A program made the position numbers and the translations under genes. The notes beneath the pieces are model-generated. The model saw only the letters and a program-made list of their open reading frames with translations, was not told the DNA's origin and ran no database searches. A stretch of DNA of 64,000 nt. Origin: Methanofollis sp. Its GTDB lineage: Archaea > Halobacteriota > Methanomicrobia > Methanomicrobiales > Methanofollaceae. This document shows, piece by piece, positions 51,570 through 60,616 of this stretch. Location: NCBI GenBank assembly GCA_028696365.1, contig JAQVHG010000001.1, positions 1 through 64,000 of the forward strand, given 5' to 3'. How positions within the stretch are numbered: position 1 is the stretch's first letter; every line of letters begins with the position of its first letter.

Positions 51570-54500
51570 TTACCGCCTCCTGTACCAGAACCCAGCAGCG
51601 ACCGCTCCAAGGATCGCAAGTACCAGGACGAAGGCAAGCAGCGGCGTACCGGTCATGGAGGCGAGAGACGATTCCTTCGTCTGCTCCTTCATGACCTTCC
51701 CGCTCACCGTCTCGCCGGAGTCACTGGACTGAGCACCCTGTTCAGCAGGAGACTGCCCGCTCGTGCCAAACCCGGCCGACGCAGCGGTTGTGTTGGTGGC
51801 GGCATTGTCTTTTCCGGTGTTCTCCTCTTTCTCGGCGACAACATCACCGTCAGTCTTCTGCTGCGGAGCGGGATCCCAGTCTCCACCACCGCCAGAAGAA
51901 CTAGAACTCCGCTGCTGCGGAACGCTGCTGGCCACCCCGTCGATATACTCGCCAAGGACAAGGTTCCCGCAGGTATGGTGACAGCAGGTCACGCCATGCG
52001 CATCCACCGACTTCTGGTACTCCTTGGCAAGGTTCTGCTTCACCGCCTCACTTGGATTCCAGTTGCCAGTGCGGGCCGCGTCCAGCATCCGGGCGGCCAT
52101 GGACTGGAAGGCATGGGGGTTGTTGCTGTCCATGTACTCGGTGACCCCAAGGTCATGGCAGTCCTCCACATACGCCTCATAGACGCTGTCCCACATCTCG
52201 CCGGTGATGAGATCTGGCATGCTCACGTCCCAGACCCACATATTCTCAACAAATCCGTCCATATAACGGGCACCGTCAGACCCGTGTTCCATCATGCCCT
52301 TGATCCAGGCAGGGTTGAGGTAGCGCGAGTAGAGGTCGCGGCTGACAAATTTCTCCAGGGTCTCGACCACTTCACCATCGGGATCCCTGAGATTGTTGAT
52401 GTACATCTCTGGTGCATTGCCGGAGACATGCTCGATTGCCAGGCTCAATCCGCCGAAATAGGCGGCGACCTGTGAGTGATCAAGCGCCCCGTAGAGGTTG
52501 GACGATCTGCTGAAGACCCCGCAGTCGACGTCGCCCAGGTTTTCTTTGAAGACGTCGGTATACTGCTCTCCCCAAATCTCTGTGCCATAGATGTAGCCCA
52601 TTCTGTTGATGAAGAGGTCGGCGATCTTCTGCCGGTCTTCCCAGGTGTCGCTGGCGCCGATGGCACGTTCAATACCGGTACCATAGGAGTCGGGCGGGGG
52701 ACAGAAGATACGGGCACGTGAGAGTTGGCGCGCCTCGTCCTCAGTGTACCCAGCCTCTCGAAGGCTCTGATATATCGCCTCGGCATGTACTTTCACGTAG
52801 TTTGGCGTTGCACCGTCGTCGGCCTCAGCGGCAAGCCGTACCGCCTTCTCGATGAGTTCGAGTTTGCTGCCGTACAGATCACGGTACGGACCCGAGGTGG
52901 TGACCAGCACATCGATCCTGGGCCGACCGAGTTCGGAGGATGGGATGAGTTCCACGTCTTTCACACGGTTGCGCGTGTCCCAGACCGGCTGGACGCCGAG
53001 CATCGCGAAGATCTCTGATTCCATGATGCCCTGGGTGCGCGAGGTCTCGCACGACCAGAGGAGGAAGGCGACCTTGTCTGGATATTCACCATCCGCCTCA
53101 AGTTGGATCTGGAGCAGGTCGTCGCCCATCTCTTTTCCTACCTCCCATGCCGCACGCGTTGGGACTGTTCGGTCGTCGAAGGTGTGGAGGTTCCTGCCGG
53201 TCGGCAGGGCGTCTGGATTTCTTATAGGGTCTCCGTTCGGACCGGGTGGGATATATTTCGCCTCAAGTGCGTCGAGGATCCGCGGGATCTCGACAGAACA
53301 CGCATTGATACGCTCGAGGTATCCCAGGGCCAGGTCAAGGTCGGAGGTGATGGCAGACGACGTGGTCCCGAGCACCTCCAACTGGGCGCTTGCCGGTGAT
53401 GTGCCGTTGAGGACCACGGCGCTGAGGAGCACGGTTGACGCGCCTTTGGCCTGGTCGACCGTGACGACGTGTTCTTTATACTCCTGTCCGAGCATCGCCT
53501 CGATCATCGCGACCAGGCTCTCTCCTTCCGGCACCTCACTGAGGACATGAGCCCCGTACGGCATGAGGGTGGTCTTCATCTCCCGCAGATACCTGCTGAG
53601 GTCTGGGAGGAATGCCTCAAAGGCGTCGGGATCGTCCTGCAGGGTGGTCAGGTCGACGTCAAGAGCACGGTCAAGGCGCTGTTCCTGCACGGCGGCAAGA
53701 ATTTCTTCTTTGTACTGGGCCTTCACCGCATCGTCGGCGACCGACCCATAGTTTGCGATGGAATCCTCAAGGTCTGCAAATGAGCCATAGAGCCCTGAGG
53801 GGACAATGACCGGCGTCATGAAATCGACAACGGCCATGTTCGCACGGCGGGAACTGGACGTCCCCGGTGCATCCATCGGCACGATGTGGATGTGCGGCAT
53901 GTCGCCGTTCATGATCGCTCCCCAGTCGTCGGCGGCAAGGCCTGCCTCTTTCCCTGGCATCAGCACCATGTTGGAGAAGACAGAGAAGATCGCGTCGGCT
54001 TCATGGACTTGATCCATGTACCGGTAGAAGGCAAGGCACTGGTGCGTGGGAGGGACTGAGCCATCGTGATAGATCGTGCCGTCGTCCTGGTTCCAGCCCC
54101 ACAATGGATGAGGCGCAAGGACGACATTGCCGTACGTGATGGTTGGGATGACGAGTGAGCCGTCATGGACCATGATCTCTCCTGGCGGCGGCCCCCAGAC
54201 CGCGATCATCTCGTCCTGTTTTTCCTGGGGGAGGGTGTGGAACCACTCAAGGTACTGCGATTCTGGTATCAGGATGCAGTCTCCCTGCTGAACACGCTGT
54301 TCCAGGATCTCAGGGGCCCACGTCGCGATGTTGTGGCCTCTGGTCTTCATCAATGTCGCAAGTTCGTCGGCGTCAGGGAGGGGTTCTGAGCCGAGGTCGT
54401 AGCCGCGCTCTTGCATCGCACCGAGCAGTGCCGAGAGACTAGCGGGTGCGTCGAGGTAATAATCGATGTCGGCGCCGACATTGACTTTCCCGCCGGCTGC

Positions 54501-56375
54501 GGCATAGTAGGGGATCACAATCTTCTTCTCGCCATTGGAGGCGCGATGGAGCCTGGCCCACCCAAGGACTCGCTCGGTCAGCCATGCCACCTGGTCGTCG
54601 ATCGGTTTGTTGCAGAGGGTACCGGTATCTGAGTTCAGTTCCTTGGCGGCGATGACGATCGGTTCGATGAGACCGTCCTGTTCTGCATAACTTAACTGGT
54701 ATCTTTGTCTGAGGTCGACGCCATGAGGGCTGTTCCTCCATGTTGTCTCATTCGTATAGAAGAGCCCAAAGGCGTTGAATGTGGGGACATTCAGTTTCTG
54801 CAGGTCTTCGATACCGCGTTCTGGATCCTTGGAATTGAGCCTATGGCCTCCGGTCGAGACTCGAACCGCGGTTTCAATAAGCGCTTCATCGTCTTTGAAG
54901 AAATATCCAACTCCCATAGGATCTTTACGACTATAGGTGGCCACAATGACATTTGCACCCTTATCCTCGAACGACCTGATCACACCATCAAAGAGCGCTC
55001 TGTCTCGATCAAGGTACTTGAATGAACTGAACATGATCCCGACGGTCGGCGCTGCGGCGTCATAGGTGTCTGTGGTCGTATACCAGTCCAGATAACTGGC
55101 AGAGTCGAAAAAAATCCCGGGTGCGTCGGGGTGATAGATCCCATAGATCGGACGTTCTTCAGGTGGCTCCACGCTCATACTGAGATTGCAATAGGTTACA
55201 CCAATAAAACGGGCAAGGTTGTTGCCATTTTTCTCCGAAATGTATGTAATATACTCCTGGATCGTGGAGAATTCGTCGTCTGCAGGATCGACAGTATGAA
55301 GATGATAACTCTGTTCTAGCGCGCCACAGGCAATGACCTCGGCACCTTTCTCCCTGGCCTGCATCACAGTGTCTTTAAGTGCGTTAAGGGCTGTTGGAGT
55401 TAGATGGTAGAGGATAATAACATCTGAATTTCCGAGATCAAAGGGGGAATCTTTGTATGATGTAGCCAGATACGCGGTCGCGTTTATCTCCGCACTGATG
55501 AAAGGGTCGTCGGCGACGGTATTCATCAACTTGACTTCAGAATTACCCTTTGTGACAAAACTGATCTCTGGCCTGTCGGCGGGAGGCACTGGTGCGGTGA
55601 GGTTGTGGGATGTCCCATATCCGACTTCGTCCAGTGCGAGGATGAGATTGTTGAGGTTCTCCTCTCCGCCGTAGAGCCAGTACCTGGTCATGTTCTCGTC
55701 TACAGGGATACCGGCAGCAGGACCGTCACTGAGACCAAAGGTGATCACGGTGGCGTTCTCATTCAGGGTGGCATTGACCGATTCCACGGTGGTGTTGTCG
55801 AGTGATGCCAGGAATAGAAGGCTCTCATTGGAAAAGTCGTATAGGAGCGCACTTGTCTCGTTGAGGAGCGTCACGTTCAGGGGCGCGGCGGCCGCAACAG
55901 TGTCCAGGGCTTTAGGTATACTGGTTTCGTTGACGACAAAGGTAAGGCGGTGGAGCGTCTTGTTCTCTTCCAGTACGGTGGTGTTGGAGTCCTCGATCAG
56001 GGTGCTGTTCGATGCTTCCTCCAGCACCTCTGGAGTCACGGTCACCACAGGGGTGGCGTTCTCTGCGGCGGGAACCTCCTCGGTAATGTTCGCGGTCGAC
56101 TCAGGGGTAATGTTCTCCGCGACGGGGTCAGCGACATCCTCTGCAGAAGTGTTCCCTGCTCCACCACCTATACTCTCGGTGGTATTCACCGACGTTTGAT
56201 CGTCCGTGTGGGGAGGAGTGGTGATGTCGTTGTCGTCTCCGTCCAGGGTGGTGTTGGAGGTCTCGCCCTCTTCAGGGACGGTGCCGCGTTCCAGTAGGAC
56301 GTCAGGTGCGTACGCTCCCACACACTGGAAGATCAGCAGCAGGACGAGAAGGCATGCAATGATGGACCGCTTCAT
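51570..56375 (-). CDS. Surface-anchored CobN-like chelatase (HmuS-like)
   Basis: The 1601-residue protein begins with a signal peptide (MKRSIIACLLVLLLIFQCVGAYAP), then a Thr/Asn-rich linker with many potential N-glycosylation sites (about 25-150), and a full CobN/Mg-chelatase H-like body (about 250-1480). The C-terminus is a Ser/Gly/Thr-rich stalk and one membrane helix (LLAFVLVLAILGAVAAGFWYRRR). So it is held outside the membrane, unlike cytoplasmic cobaltochelatase CobN. The body resembles HmuS of Bacteroidetes, linked to haem use. ATG 56375 is chosen; GTG 56387 is four codons earlier. It leads the four-gene operon. Confidence 0.85.
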   Translation of the reverse strand: MKRSIIACLLVLLLIFQCVGAYAPDVLLERGTVPEEGETSNTTLDGDDNDITTPPHTDDQTSVNTTESIGGGAGNTSAEDVADPVAENITPESTANITEEVPAAENATPVVTVTPEVLEEASNSTLIEDSNTTVLEENKTLHRLTFVVNETSIPKALDTVAAAAPLNVTLLNETSALLYDFSNESLLFLASLDNTTVESVNATLNENATVITFGLSDGPAAGIPVDENMTRYWLYGGEENLNNLILALDEVGYGTSHNLTAPVPPADRPEISFVTKGNSEVKLMNTVADDPFISAEINATAYLATSYKDSPFDLGNSDVIILYHLTPTALNALKDTVMQAREKGAEVIACGALEQSYHLHTVDPADDEFSTIQEYITYISEKNGNNLARFIGVTYCNLSMSVEPPEERPIYGIYHPDAPGIFFDSASYLDWYTTTDTYDAAAPTVGIMFSSFKYLDRDRALFDGVIRSFEDKGANVIVATYSRKDPMGVGYFFKDDEALIETAVRVSTGGHRLNSKDPERGIEDLQKLNVPTFNAFGLFYTNETTWRNSPHGVDLRQRYQLSYAEQDGLIEPIVIAAKELNSDTGTLCNKPIDDQVAWLTERVLGWARLHRASNGEKKIVIPYYAAAGGKVNVGADIDYYLDAPASLSALLGAMQERGYDLGSEPLPDADELATLMKTRGHNIATWAPEILEQRVQQGDCILIPESQYLEWFHTLPQEKQDEMIAVWGPPPGEIMVHDGSLVIPTITYGNVVLAPHPLWGWNQDDGTIYHDGSVPPTHQCLAFYRYMDQVHEADAIFSVFSNMVLMPGKEAGLAADDWGAIMNGDMPHIHIVPMDAPGTSSSRRANMAVVDFMTPVIVPSGLYGSFADLEDSIANYGSVADDAVKAQYKEEILAAVQEQRLDRALDVDLTTLQDDPDAFEAFLPDLSRYLREMKTTLMPYGAHVLSEVPEGESLVAMIEAMLGQEYKEHVVTVDQAKGASTVLLSAVVLNGTSPASAQLEVLGTTSSAITSDLDLALGYLERINACSVEIPRILDALEAKYIPPGPNGDPIRNPDALPTGRNLHTFDDRTVPTRAAWEVGKEMGDDLLQIQLEADGEYPDKVAFLLWSCETSRTQGIMESEIFAMLGVQPVWDTRNRVKDVELIPSSELGRPRIDVLVTTSGPYRDLYGSKLELIEKAVRLAAEADDGATPNYVKVHAEAIYQSLREAGYTEDEARQLSRARIFCPPPDSYGTGIERAIGASDTWEDRQKIADLFINRMGYIYGTEIWGEQYTDVFKENLGDVDCGVFSRSSNLYGALDHSQVAAYFGGLSLAIEHVSGNAPEMYINNLRDPDGEVVETLEKFVSRDLYSRYLNPAWIKGMMEHGSDGARYMDGFVENMWVWDVSMPDLITGEMWDSVYEAYVEDCHDLGVTEYMDSNNPHAFQSMAARMLDAARTGNWNPSEAVKQNLAKEYQKSVDAHGVTCCHHTCGNLVLGEYIDGVASSVPQQRSSSSSGGGGDWDPAPQQKTDGDVVAEKEENTGKDNAATNTTAASAGFGTSGQSPAEQGAQSSDSGETVSGKVMKEQTKESSLASMTGTPLLAFVLVLAILGAVAAGFWYRRR

Positions 56376-56602
56376 GGATGCGCACACTCCCGGGCATCAT
56401 GAAAAGATCCTGACGGGCTGTAAGCCGCCTCTGCATACCAGGTGAATATTTCGACGCCCTCTCCAGACATCGTGCCCTGCATTTCTATACCTGAGCGCGG
56501 AGGACTGATCCCCGCACCCTGATCTCCCGTCTCCCGAGCGATGTCTGCACTGCGGTGCCCGGGATCTGGTATTATTTTTCGTAGATCGACACTCGTGTAC
56601 AT
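56372..56602 (-). CDS. Possible short ORF or leader before the CobN-like gene
   Basis: A 76-codon frame ends in TGA overlapping the ATG of the CobN-like gene, which would allow translational coupling. The product (MYTSVDLRKIIPDPGHRSAD to HDARECAHP) has no recognisable family. The DNA also contains GGGAGACGGGAGATC and GGTGCGGGGATCAGTCC, so a structured leader RNA is an alternative; I could not find a convincing B12-box. Confidence 0.3.
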   Translation of the reverse strand: MYTSVDLRKIIPDPGHRSADIARETGDQGAGISPPRSGIEMQGTMSGEGVEIFTWYAEAAYSPSGSFHDARECAHP

Positions 56603-56882
56603 AGAATACCCTGTCTGAAATTTCTTTGAGCTGTGTTCAATTCAGGAAATAGAGATTGAATGGCGGGGTGCTGCACATTTCGTCTCTACTTGAGATCAAA
56701 ATCGACATCCCAACCTGTGTACTTACAAAGCGGTTCGGGAACGATAATCTCTATCCAAAAAATCGTCCGAAATTGATTATATCCGAAAAATGTTCGATTT
56801 AGAGTAATTTTTTTGGGTAGATGAGAATTTTTAGGGCTTAGATCAATATAGAGGGGGCAAAGATCCCCAGATATAATTTCTA
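56603..56882. other. AT-rich intergenic
   Basis: AT-rich DNA upstream of the CobN-like operon. The part 56740-56860 (for example TTAGAGTAATTTTTTTGGG) is the most AT-rich. Its promoter is probably near 56600-56640, but no box is clear. Confidence 0.4.
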
Positions 56883-57114
56883 GGCTCTGTAGAAACCCTC
56901 ACCTCTTGTGTGGGAGAGATGTGTGTCATCCGCCTTCCCACTCTTTGACCGGGGGCGCTGCCCCTGGACCCCCAGGATGAAGATAGGGCCGGGAAGACAC
57001 CATCAATGATCGTGAAGAGCGTATTGCCGTCTGCCATCAATTGCTCGCGCGTCGGGGATCGGGGGGCGGCCAACCCCCCGCAGAGATGGCCATCCCGAGC
57101 ATTTCTACAGAGCC
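56883..57114 (+). repeat. Family A repeat, full copy
   Basis: A 232-bp copy from GGCTCTGTAGAAACCCTC to ATTTCTACAGAGCC, with the hairpin CCGGGGGCGCTGCCCCTGG and the block GTCGGGGATCGGGGGGC. Confidence 0.85.
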
Positions 57115-57116
57115 AG

Positions 57117-57246
57117 CGCTGTAGAAACCCTCACCCCTTCCTGGGTGTGAACATGACTCACCTACCTTCCTACATCTTTGGCCGGGGGCGAGTGCCACCC
57201 TGACCCCCTGAGACCACGATGAGGACGGGAAGGCAGAATAGATGAC
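57117..57246 (+). repeat. Family A repeat, second copy in tandem, truncated
   Basis: Two bases after the previous copy another left end begins (CGCTGTAGAAACCCTCACC). It runs to the AATAGATGACC block, then changes to family C-like sequence (57258-57335). Confidence 0.75.
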
Positions 57247-57802
57247 CAGTCCCTCCCAAGGGAATAGTATAGATCCATGCCCTTTTCAGAGGCCCATGAT
57301 ATTTTCATCGTGTATCCTTGAGCCAGAGGATCTTCCCCTCCCCCTCTTTTTTCGAGATTGAAAGAGTATGTTCATCAAGCAAATCATATATCAGATGAGA
57401 ATAATATTTATTTCATATTACATACGCAGAAGTCCTATACTTCGCCGGTGAGGTGGTGCATCGTCATTATGGTTGCACGTATGCACTGGATTGCACCGGG
57501 TTTGCACTTCAAGAATGTCACTGAACAGAAGGGTATTTTGAACTCTTTTCCTTCATCCATGGATTTTAATCCGGAATGTATTCTCATGTGCACTCATACA
57601 CAGACCACACACGCCCACACCTGTAGCCTGACCGACCTGGGGTAGTGGGTGTGTCTCAATTTGAGTGCAATATAGTACTAGAGGAGAGAGAGATCTCTCT
57701 CCTCTCTTTAGATAAGATACTCTGAGCCTGTTTTTCCGTCCTTGTTCTTTGCATTTTTTCAGCGCAATTTCAGTGCACATGAGGTGCAAATATGCAAATC
57801 AT
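57247..57802. other. AT-rich intergenic, nothing recognised
   Basis: A frame of 95 codons (57358-57645) has no ribosome site, unlike codon use and many His/Thr codons, so I do not call it. The sequence GAGAGAGAGATCTCTCTCC near 57681-57700 is a perfect inverted repeat and may be a terminator or a chance feature. Confidence 0.4.
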
Positions 57803-58031
57803 GGCTCTGTAGAAACCCTCACCAATTCTTGGTGTGAGCGCAACTCAACCCCCTTCCCTCATCATCTCGCCGGGGGCTTGCCCCCGGACCCCCTGGATAG
57901 CGATGGGGACGGGAAGGCACAATGGACGACTGTGACGAGAGTGCTGCCGTCCTCGATGAATCGTGCCGCGGGGGGTTTGGGGGGTGCAGCCCCCCGCCAC
58001 CGAGAGGAGCTAGGAGGATTTCTACAGAGCC
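57803..58031 (+). repeat. Family A repeat, full copy
   Basis: A 229-bp copy with well-matched ends (GGCTCTGTAGAAACCCTC and GAGGATTTCTACAGAGCC). The flanks CAAATCAT and GAAATTAT agree in six of eight bases, fitting an aged target duplication. Confidence 0.85.
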
Positions 58032-58203
58032 GAAATTATCTTGAACTCACTACCGTTCGTATCTCGAAGATCGAAGATCTTCTTAAAGAGGAGATTTTCT
58101 GTCTACGACCTATCTTGGCATGAGGGGTGTGGGTGTGGGTGTGGGGGCGGCACGCCCCTCTCCGCTGGAATCCATCCAGAGGGTATCTATAAATCCTAAA
58201 GAT

Positions 58204-58314
58204 TACCCTGTAGAAACCCTCACTATTTCTCGGTGCGAGCGTGATTCAACCGCATTTCCCCATTTTCTCGCCGGGGGCGTTGCCCCCAAAATCCCGGAAG
58301 ATTTCTACAGAGCC
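58204..58314 (+). repeat. Family A repeat, minimal copy of about 111 bp
   Basis: It keeps the left end (CCCTGTAGAAACCCTCAC), the first hairpin (CCGGGGGCGTTGCCCCC) and the right end (ATTTCTACAGAGCC), with the middle missing. Confidence 0.8.
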
Positions 58315-58427
58315 CAAACCATCTTCATCTGATCTGGTGGCGATCTTCTCCCTCACACTGGCCCCATGATGAGGACGATAGGCCCTGTAGATTCCTCACC
58401 AATTCTTAGAGATCATCCCAAAACTCT

Positions 58428-58659
58428 GGCTCTGTAGAACCATCTTAATGATTCTCTTCGGCGGGGTGCGTGCCGCCCCCCCCCGAACCTCTACGTGAAG
58501 ATAGATAGCAGACGGCATTACCCTCTCCATGATCATTGGTTGTGCTTTCCCAGCCCAATCTTCGTCCCAGAGGTCCGAGGGCAGAATCCCCAGTGTGAGC
58601 ATGGAGGAAGGCGGAGGAATCATACTCGAACCAAGAAAAGTGAGGTTTTTTACACAGCC
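58428..58659 (-). repeat. Family A repeat, full copy
   Basis: A reversed copy from GGCTCTGTAGAACC to TTTTTTACACAGCC. A spare right end (AATTCTACAAAGCC) follows at 58663 and a left end fragment precedes at 58380-58410. Confidence 0.8.
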
Positions 58660-58882
58660 GTGAATTCTACAAAGCCACGTCTCTGAAATCTTCAGAAGAA
58701 AAAACCAGACACACCCCCAAGGTGAAGGGGCGCACCAATGCGCCCCCAAGGTGTGTGAAAATTGTCTATGATATATGTCACAGTCCAGATACGCCTGCGT
58801 GATGTGGCGCATACACGCTGAGAATCTGGAAGAGTGGTTCGAAGATCACGACTCTTTTTCAAACGTTTGAGGGAACGTGCAG

Positions 58883-58889
58883 AAAAAAA
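58883..58889 (-). terminator. Oligo-T terminator of the mcr operon
   Basis: On the minus strand, seven T residues occur about 15 bases after the mcrA stop codon (CTTCTTTTTTTCTG). This is a plausible archaeal terminator. Confidence 0.6.
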
Positions 58890-58904
58890 GAAGTCGTGGA
58901 GATC

Positions 58905-60611
58905 TCAGTTCTTGGCTGAGATGATGAGCGAGCGCTCGCCTGCAGGCTCGAACTCGCGGATCGCACCCTTTGCAAACTCCTTCCTCGGCTCAGCGAAGTT
59001 GAACTTGAGGGACGGGTCGGCGAAGGTGATCTTGACCAGCGGAGCGTAGCAGTACGCGTCGCCACGGCCGTAGTGGGCACCGCCGACGATAGCGGCGTAT
59101 TCGCCCTGGTGACCGACGTTCATCGCGTAGTTCGGGTAGTTCGGGCCACGGAGTTCGCCCATCAGACCGCGGTCAGGCTCCATGGAGAGGGAGTTGGCTG
59201 AACCGCACTGGTCCTGCAGGTCGTAGCCGAAGAAGCCAAGCCTCGACCAGGCGTCCTTGTGCAGGAGCATGGAGAGGTACCAGCCGTTGAGACCAGCGTT
59301 GGAGTTCCCGGTACTGATCGAGCAGGTCAGACCACAGGCTGCAGCCATGACACCGGCACGCTGGGACCCACCGAAGTGGTCTTCCATCATGGTCGGGAAC
59401 TGCTCGTACTGCTCCATGGCGTTGAGCGAGACCTCGGTGGCGAGGTCGTTGACAACGTCCTGGGTCGGCTTGAGCATGTTCTGGCCAGGCTGAGTGTAGT
59501 CGAAGCCGTACTTGTCCTTGAGGTAATCCATACCGTAGTAGGTGAACTCATCGAGGATGTTGTCGGTGTACGCCGCGGTGGCGTACTGAGTGAACCCGAC
59601 ACCGCCTGACATGTAGGATCCAAGCCAGATCTGGTCGAAGAGCATGGTCCCTGCACCGACGACCTCGAGGGCCGCCTTTGCGGGGTCGTTCGGGTACTTC
59701 CGGTTCGCCTGGATGATATCGGAGAAAAGACCGAACTTGATACCGCCTGGCTCGTTCGGGCCACGTGCACGACGGGCCGGGAGGATGGTACCCATCTGGA
59801 CAACACCAGCGTGCTTTGCGGCGAAGGACAGGTCAGCGACTGCTGCCTCACCGGCGCACATACGGTATGCGGCGATGAAGGACATCCCGATCTGCATCGC
59901 AGACCACCTGGAGGTGGTACCGCCGTCGCACGTCCTGGAGACGATAGTCGGGATGTGGATTGCCTGATACATCGAGTTGCCGACCTCGGCCTTCAGCTCC
60001 TCAGCCTGATCGGCTGGGAAGAGCTTCTCGATGTCGAGGAGGAACTGGGGTTCGATGTCGTCGGCGAGCTCGTCGTCACCGGTGAAGACCTTGACGTAGC
60101 AGTCGTCGACAAGCCCTGGGTGGGTCTCGACCATGTGTTCCTGAACCACGGCTGCACCCGGCATGGCGTGGTTGAGGGTGTGGAGATACTCGTTGATCGT
60201 CTCAGGAGTGACCTCCTTGCCAAGCCTCTTCTGGAGAGTGGCGTGGGCCATGTCCATGCCGACGATGACAGTCCTGCGGATGTCGTCCCAGAACTGCTGC
60301 ATCGCAGAGTTATTGACGAAGTGCAGGTCGTCGCCCTCGACGAAGGTGCCAGTGCCTGAGACCTCGTAGGTCATCAGCTGGCGCTGACCCATCGGGATAC
60401 CACCGAGGTGGCAGCGCTCAGGGTCGTACATGGAAATACCACGCTTGGCTTCGATTGCCTTGGTGGCTTCCATGAACTCGCGCTTTCTCGGGGACTGGCG
60501 GACGCCGTTGAAGTTGTAGAACTGAGTCTTCTCAGACTGGACGTCCTGTCCCTGGAACTTCTCTTTCAGTGACTTGAGGAACAGTTTCTGGGCTCTCTCA
60601 ATCTTTGCCAT
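58905..60611 (-). CDS. mcrA: Methyl-coenzyme M reductase alpha subunit
   Basis: The 568-residue catalytic subunit binds F430 and makes methane from methyl-CoM and CoB. The F430 ligand Gln is in VVQEHMVE (Gln157). LGFFGYDLQDQCG carries the positions of the modified residues: thioglycine (Gly462), didehydroaspartate (Asp467) and S-methylcysteine (Cys469). GGVGFTQYA and NYPNYAMN, the usual mcrA primer sites, are intact. The start MAKIERAQ follows GGAGGAGTGATTGCA; a longer in-frame reading extends into mcrG and is rejected. It is the last gene of mcrBDGA. Gene and role are certain; mcr and mrt isoenzymes cannot be told apart here. Confidence 0.98.
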   Translation of the reverse strand: MAKIERAQKLFLKSLKEKFQGQDVQSEKTQFYNFNGVRQSPRKREFMEATKAIEAKRGISMYDPERCHLGGIPMGQRQLMTYEVSGTGTFVEGDDLHFVNNSAMQQFWDDIRRTVIVGMDMAHATLQKRLGKEVTPETINEYLHTLNHAMPGAAVVQEHMVETHPGLVDDCYVKVFTGDDELADDIEPQFLLDIEKLFPADQAEELKAEVGNSMYQAIHIPTIVSRTCDGGTTSRWSAMQIGMSFIAAYRMCAGEAAVADLSFAAKHAGVVQMGTILPARRARGPNEPGGIKFGLFSDIIQANRKYPNDPAKAALEVVGAGTMLFDQIWLGSYMSGGVGFTQYATAAYTDNILDEFTYYGMDYLKDKYGFDYTQPGQNMLKPTQDVVNDLATEVSLNAMEQYEQFPTMMEDHFGGSQRAGVMAAACGLTCSISTGNSNAGLNGWYLSMLLHKDAWSRLGFFGYDLQDQCGSANSLSMEPDRGLMGELRGPNYPNYAMNVGHQGEYAAIVGGAHYGRGDAYCYAPLVKITFADPSLKFNFAEPRKEFAKGAIREFEPAGERSLIISAKN

Positions 60612-60616
60612 TGCAA

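Noticed and set aside
56376..56600. Cobalamin riboswitch before the CobN-like gene
   Set aside because: Some pieces look similar (GGTG...ATCAGTCC), but the conserved B12-box and GCCACTG-type segment are not there. It is kept only as a speculative finding.
57358..57645. 95-codon frame in AT-rich DNA
   Set aside because: No ribosome site, codon use unlike real genes here and no family resemblance.
57681..57700. GAGAGAGAGATCTCTCTCC palindrome as a regulatory operator
   Set aside because: It is a simple alternating sequence with no gene close enough to suggest a regulated promoter.
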